Shown: positions 62,338 through 64,000 of the stretch, piece by piece
Layout of the letters: the number at the start of each line of letters is the position of its first letter
Position numbering within the stretch: the first letter of the stretch is position 1
Source: Brumimicrobium glaciale
Lineage (GTDB): Bacteria; Bacteroidota; Bacteroidia; Flavobacteriales_D; Crocinitomicaceae
Assembly: GCF_004152935.1 (NCBI RefSeq)
Contig: NZ_SETE01000002.1
Span: 496,001-560,000 of the forward strand
Length of the DNA: 64,000 bases
Direction: 5' to 3'
Translations under genes and position numbers: made by a program
Notes under the pieces: model-generated
Databases searched by the model: none
The model's input: only the letters and a program-made list of their open reading frames with translations
What the model was told of the DNA's origin: nothing

Positions 62338-64000
62338 CTAAACAATTTCCTCTATCCCTGATTTCCATGTTACAAATCCTTTTTTGTTGTCTGAATAATC
62401 GTGGATGATTCTTGTGAAATTTTGATGGCTATTTTCCAAAAACACCTGTCTCCCTTGTTCTCTAATAATTCCCAATTGTTTATCAATTTGCTTTACTTCT
62501 TCAATTAAAGATTCCTTGTTGTTGGCAGTTTTCCAAATATAAGTTGCTTCTTCAGTATCTAAAGTCTCCAAGACAATAAAGTAATTATTCTCACCAGAAA
62601 GAAGGAAAACAAACGAAAATGGCTTTAAAACAAATCGAATTTTCATGACTTGTTTTTCGTGTCTATCCGCTAAATATTGAATGTGTTCTGAATGTTTGTA
62701 TTGTTTATTTTTCAGAATTTCATTTAGTAAATCTTCTGCGTTATCGTAAACCCGTCCTCCTTCTTGTAGTTCATCTGAAGTTAAAACATTTTTCTTTTTT
62801 GTGCCGAATTGCTTTAGTAATCCCTTATTTAAAAATTGAATTTTTACTCCCTCAACTACTTCTTTATTTATTTTCTCGATATCAGTGGATGAAGCTAATT
62901 GAGAAACTAATTTTCCATTTTCAAACTCAGCAAACAACCCCACTGAAATATTTTTAGATTTTAATACTTTGATTAAATACGGTTTAAGCACTTCAAATTC
63001 AGGACGAATTTCAATGTTTTCGATGTAAAACTCAAGAGTTATATTCATTTCCTTTATAGGATAAGTAAATCCGACATTTCCGTAATTAAACTCCAATTCC
63101 TCAATCGGTATTTTGATTTTCTTTTCTATGGATAAAAGGTCATTTGAAGTTTTAATTTCTTTGTCTGGTTCATCAAACAAAGTTGTTTGTCTACTGATTT
63201 TCCTATAATATGTATTCCGTTTTAAAAAGAGTTTGTTGAGATAATCAATTTTAAAATCCCTGTAATCGTAAATAATAGGATTTATTTCAGAGCGCTGAAC
63301 TCTACCGATGTATTGGATTAACTTTCCTTCAAATGAAAAAGGATAAACTAAAAATAAACAGCTAATGTTTTGCAAATCTGTTCCCTCACCAAAATATTGT
63401 CCAGTAGTTATTAATACTTGAAAATTACCTTCGTTTAATATTTCCCATTTATATTTTTTTGAAATTTCTGAATCTTCTCCGCTTAATGTGATGGTTTCAT
63501 AAGATTGTTTCAAAAACAAATTCAACGAATCAATATGTTCCTTTCGTTCGGTAATAATTACCGCCTTTTTACCTTGATTCAATTCAGTTTTCACATCCGC
63601 TAATATCAGCTTATTTCGTGCAGTATCGTGAATCAATATTTTTGATAATACTTCGAAATTATCCGTTTTAGAATTGTAAGGAACAGCTAATTCTGTATTC
63701 CGAATGATAATTTTCGCATGTTTATAATTTTCTATTTCTGTAGTTTGAATATTGGCAATAATTTCTCCCAAATGCGTAAAAATCATTTTTCCGTCACTGT
63801 ATTTTCTAAAAGGTGTAGCGGTCAATCCATACAGATAATAACTTTTTAATTTCTCAATAGTTTTCCTGAAAGTCTCTGCTGGAACGTGGTGACATTCATC
63901 CACAATGATAGTTCCAAATTGATCTTGAATAGATTCTATTTGTTTAGGTAAACTTTGAATCGTTGCAACCGTAATTTGTTTACCGATTTTTGACCTGCCT
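62338..64000 (-). CDS. SSL2-type DEAD/DEAH helicase (C-terminal part; cut by window edge)
   Basis: At least 553 residues; the frame runs open to the window edge, so the N-terminus (Walker A) is outside. Visible motifs: GKQITVATIQSLPKQIE (motif Ia/Ib region), IVDECHHVPAETFRKTIEKL (motif II, DEAH-like DECHH), LYGLTATPFRK (motif III TATP), VLITTGQYFGEGTDLQNISC (motif V) and LIQYIGRVQRS (motif VI, Q-x2-G-R-x2-R). The ~270-residue tail after IYDYRDFKIDYLNKLFLKRN has no family I can name. Type III restriction, SSL2/XPB-like and TOTE-type conflict-system helicases share this layout. The neighbouring genes beyond the window would decide. Confidence 0.88.
   Translation of the reverse strand, partial: GRSKIGKQITVATIQSLPKQIESIQDQFGTIIVDECHHVPAETFRKTIEKLKSYYLYGLTATPFRKYSDGKMIFTHLGEIIANIQTTEIENYKHAKIIIRNTELAVPYNSKTDNFEVLSKILIHDTARNKLILADVKTELNQGKKAVIITERKEHIDSLNLFLKQSYETITLSGEDSEISKKYKWEILNEGNFQVLITTGQYFGEGTDLQNISCLFLVYPFSFEGKLIQYIGRVQRSEINPIIYDYRDFKIDYLNKLFLKRNTYYRKISRQTTLFDEPDKEIKTSNDLLSIEKKIKIPIEELEFNYGNVGFTYPIKEMNITLEFYIENIEIRPEFEVLKPYLIKVLKSKNISVGLFAEFENGKLVSQLASSTDIEKINKEVVEGVKIQFLNKGLLKQFGTKKKNVLTSDELQEGGRVYDNAEDLLNEILKNKQYKHSEHIQYLADRHEKQVMKIRFVLKPFSFVFLLSGENNYFIVLETLDTEEATYIWKTANNKESLIEEVKQIDKQLGIIREQGRQVFLENSHQNFTRIIHDYSDNKKGFVTWKSGIEEIV

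Noticed and set aside
62158-62361. 67-codon plus-strand frame
   Set aside because: TTG start, overlaps the end of the helicase gene on the other strand, no motif; likely chance in AT-rich DNA.

Overview
The window looks like a low-GC chromosome segment of a Bacteroidota bacterium, most likely order Flavobacteriales. The evidence is four secreted proteins with type IX secretion (T9SS) C-terminal sorting domains, a DUF5723 barrel, a fused ResB-CcsA cytochrome c biogenesis protein, bacillithiol deacetylase BshB1, KdsC, a ComEC without the beta-lactamase-like domain, many DUF6090 proteins, and promoters of the type TTG-N18-TAnnTTTG. A family-level placement is not possible by eye. No rRNA, tRNA, CRISPR array, integrase or transposase gene was seen.

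Layout. 1-18 kb is mainly housekeeping: a glycosyltransferase fragment, bshB1, glutathione peroxidase and ccsBA (minus); a Rossmann protein with kdsC (plus); a three-gene envelope/T9SS operon (minus); two small envelope genes (plus); comEC (minus); then hisS-hutH, whose stop and start codons overlap. 18-22 kb is a decaying local gene family: three paralogous membrane proteins, a pseudogene, and 304-bp repeats that themselves look like gene relics. 23-27.4 kb holds an orphan PD-(D/E)XK nuclease-like protein, an FkbM methyltransferase, and a broken second copy of the nuclease 3' end split by a small MITE-like insertion. 27-33 kb carries small genes, a ParE/RelE-type toxin-antitoxin pair with a decayed second antitoxin, and a truncated SnoaL-like gene. 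33-44 kb is metabolic and envelope genes: MATE, acyl-CoA dehydrogenase-like, aroB, proline dehydrogenase, a T9SS protein, HutD/Ves, CrtA-like and AlkD-like.

44-60 kb is dominated by eight DUF6090 paralogues. Their first ~50 codons are nearly constant and the rest diverges; most have their own well-formed promoter. They are interspersed with a lipoprotein agmatine deiminase, a DTW-domain tRNA-modification protein, a TPR/HTH sensor-regulator and a T9SS beta-propeller. Between the DTW gene and the second DUF6090 gene lies a small cassette-like island: a protein with an HEPN-type R-x4-H motif and a HigA antitoxin relic, each ending within ~10 bp of a ~105-125-bp element. One of these elements has the nested inverted-box layout of an integron attC site. 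At 44.2 kb there is a REPIN-like structure with a perfect 60-bp palindrome. The window ends with a T9SS protein carrying CxxCH and a large SSL2-type helicase cut by the window edge.

The strongest candidates for something undescribed are the DUF6090 array, the attC-like cassette island and the REPIN-like palindrome. The nuclease/relic module and the relic-rich paralogue array at 18-22 kb come next. Functional claims for these are inference. Motifs, repeats and homology between copies were read directly from the sequence by eye, without alignment tools.
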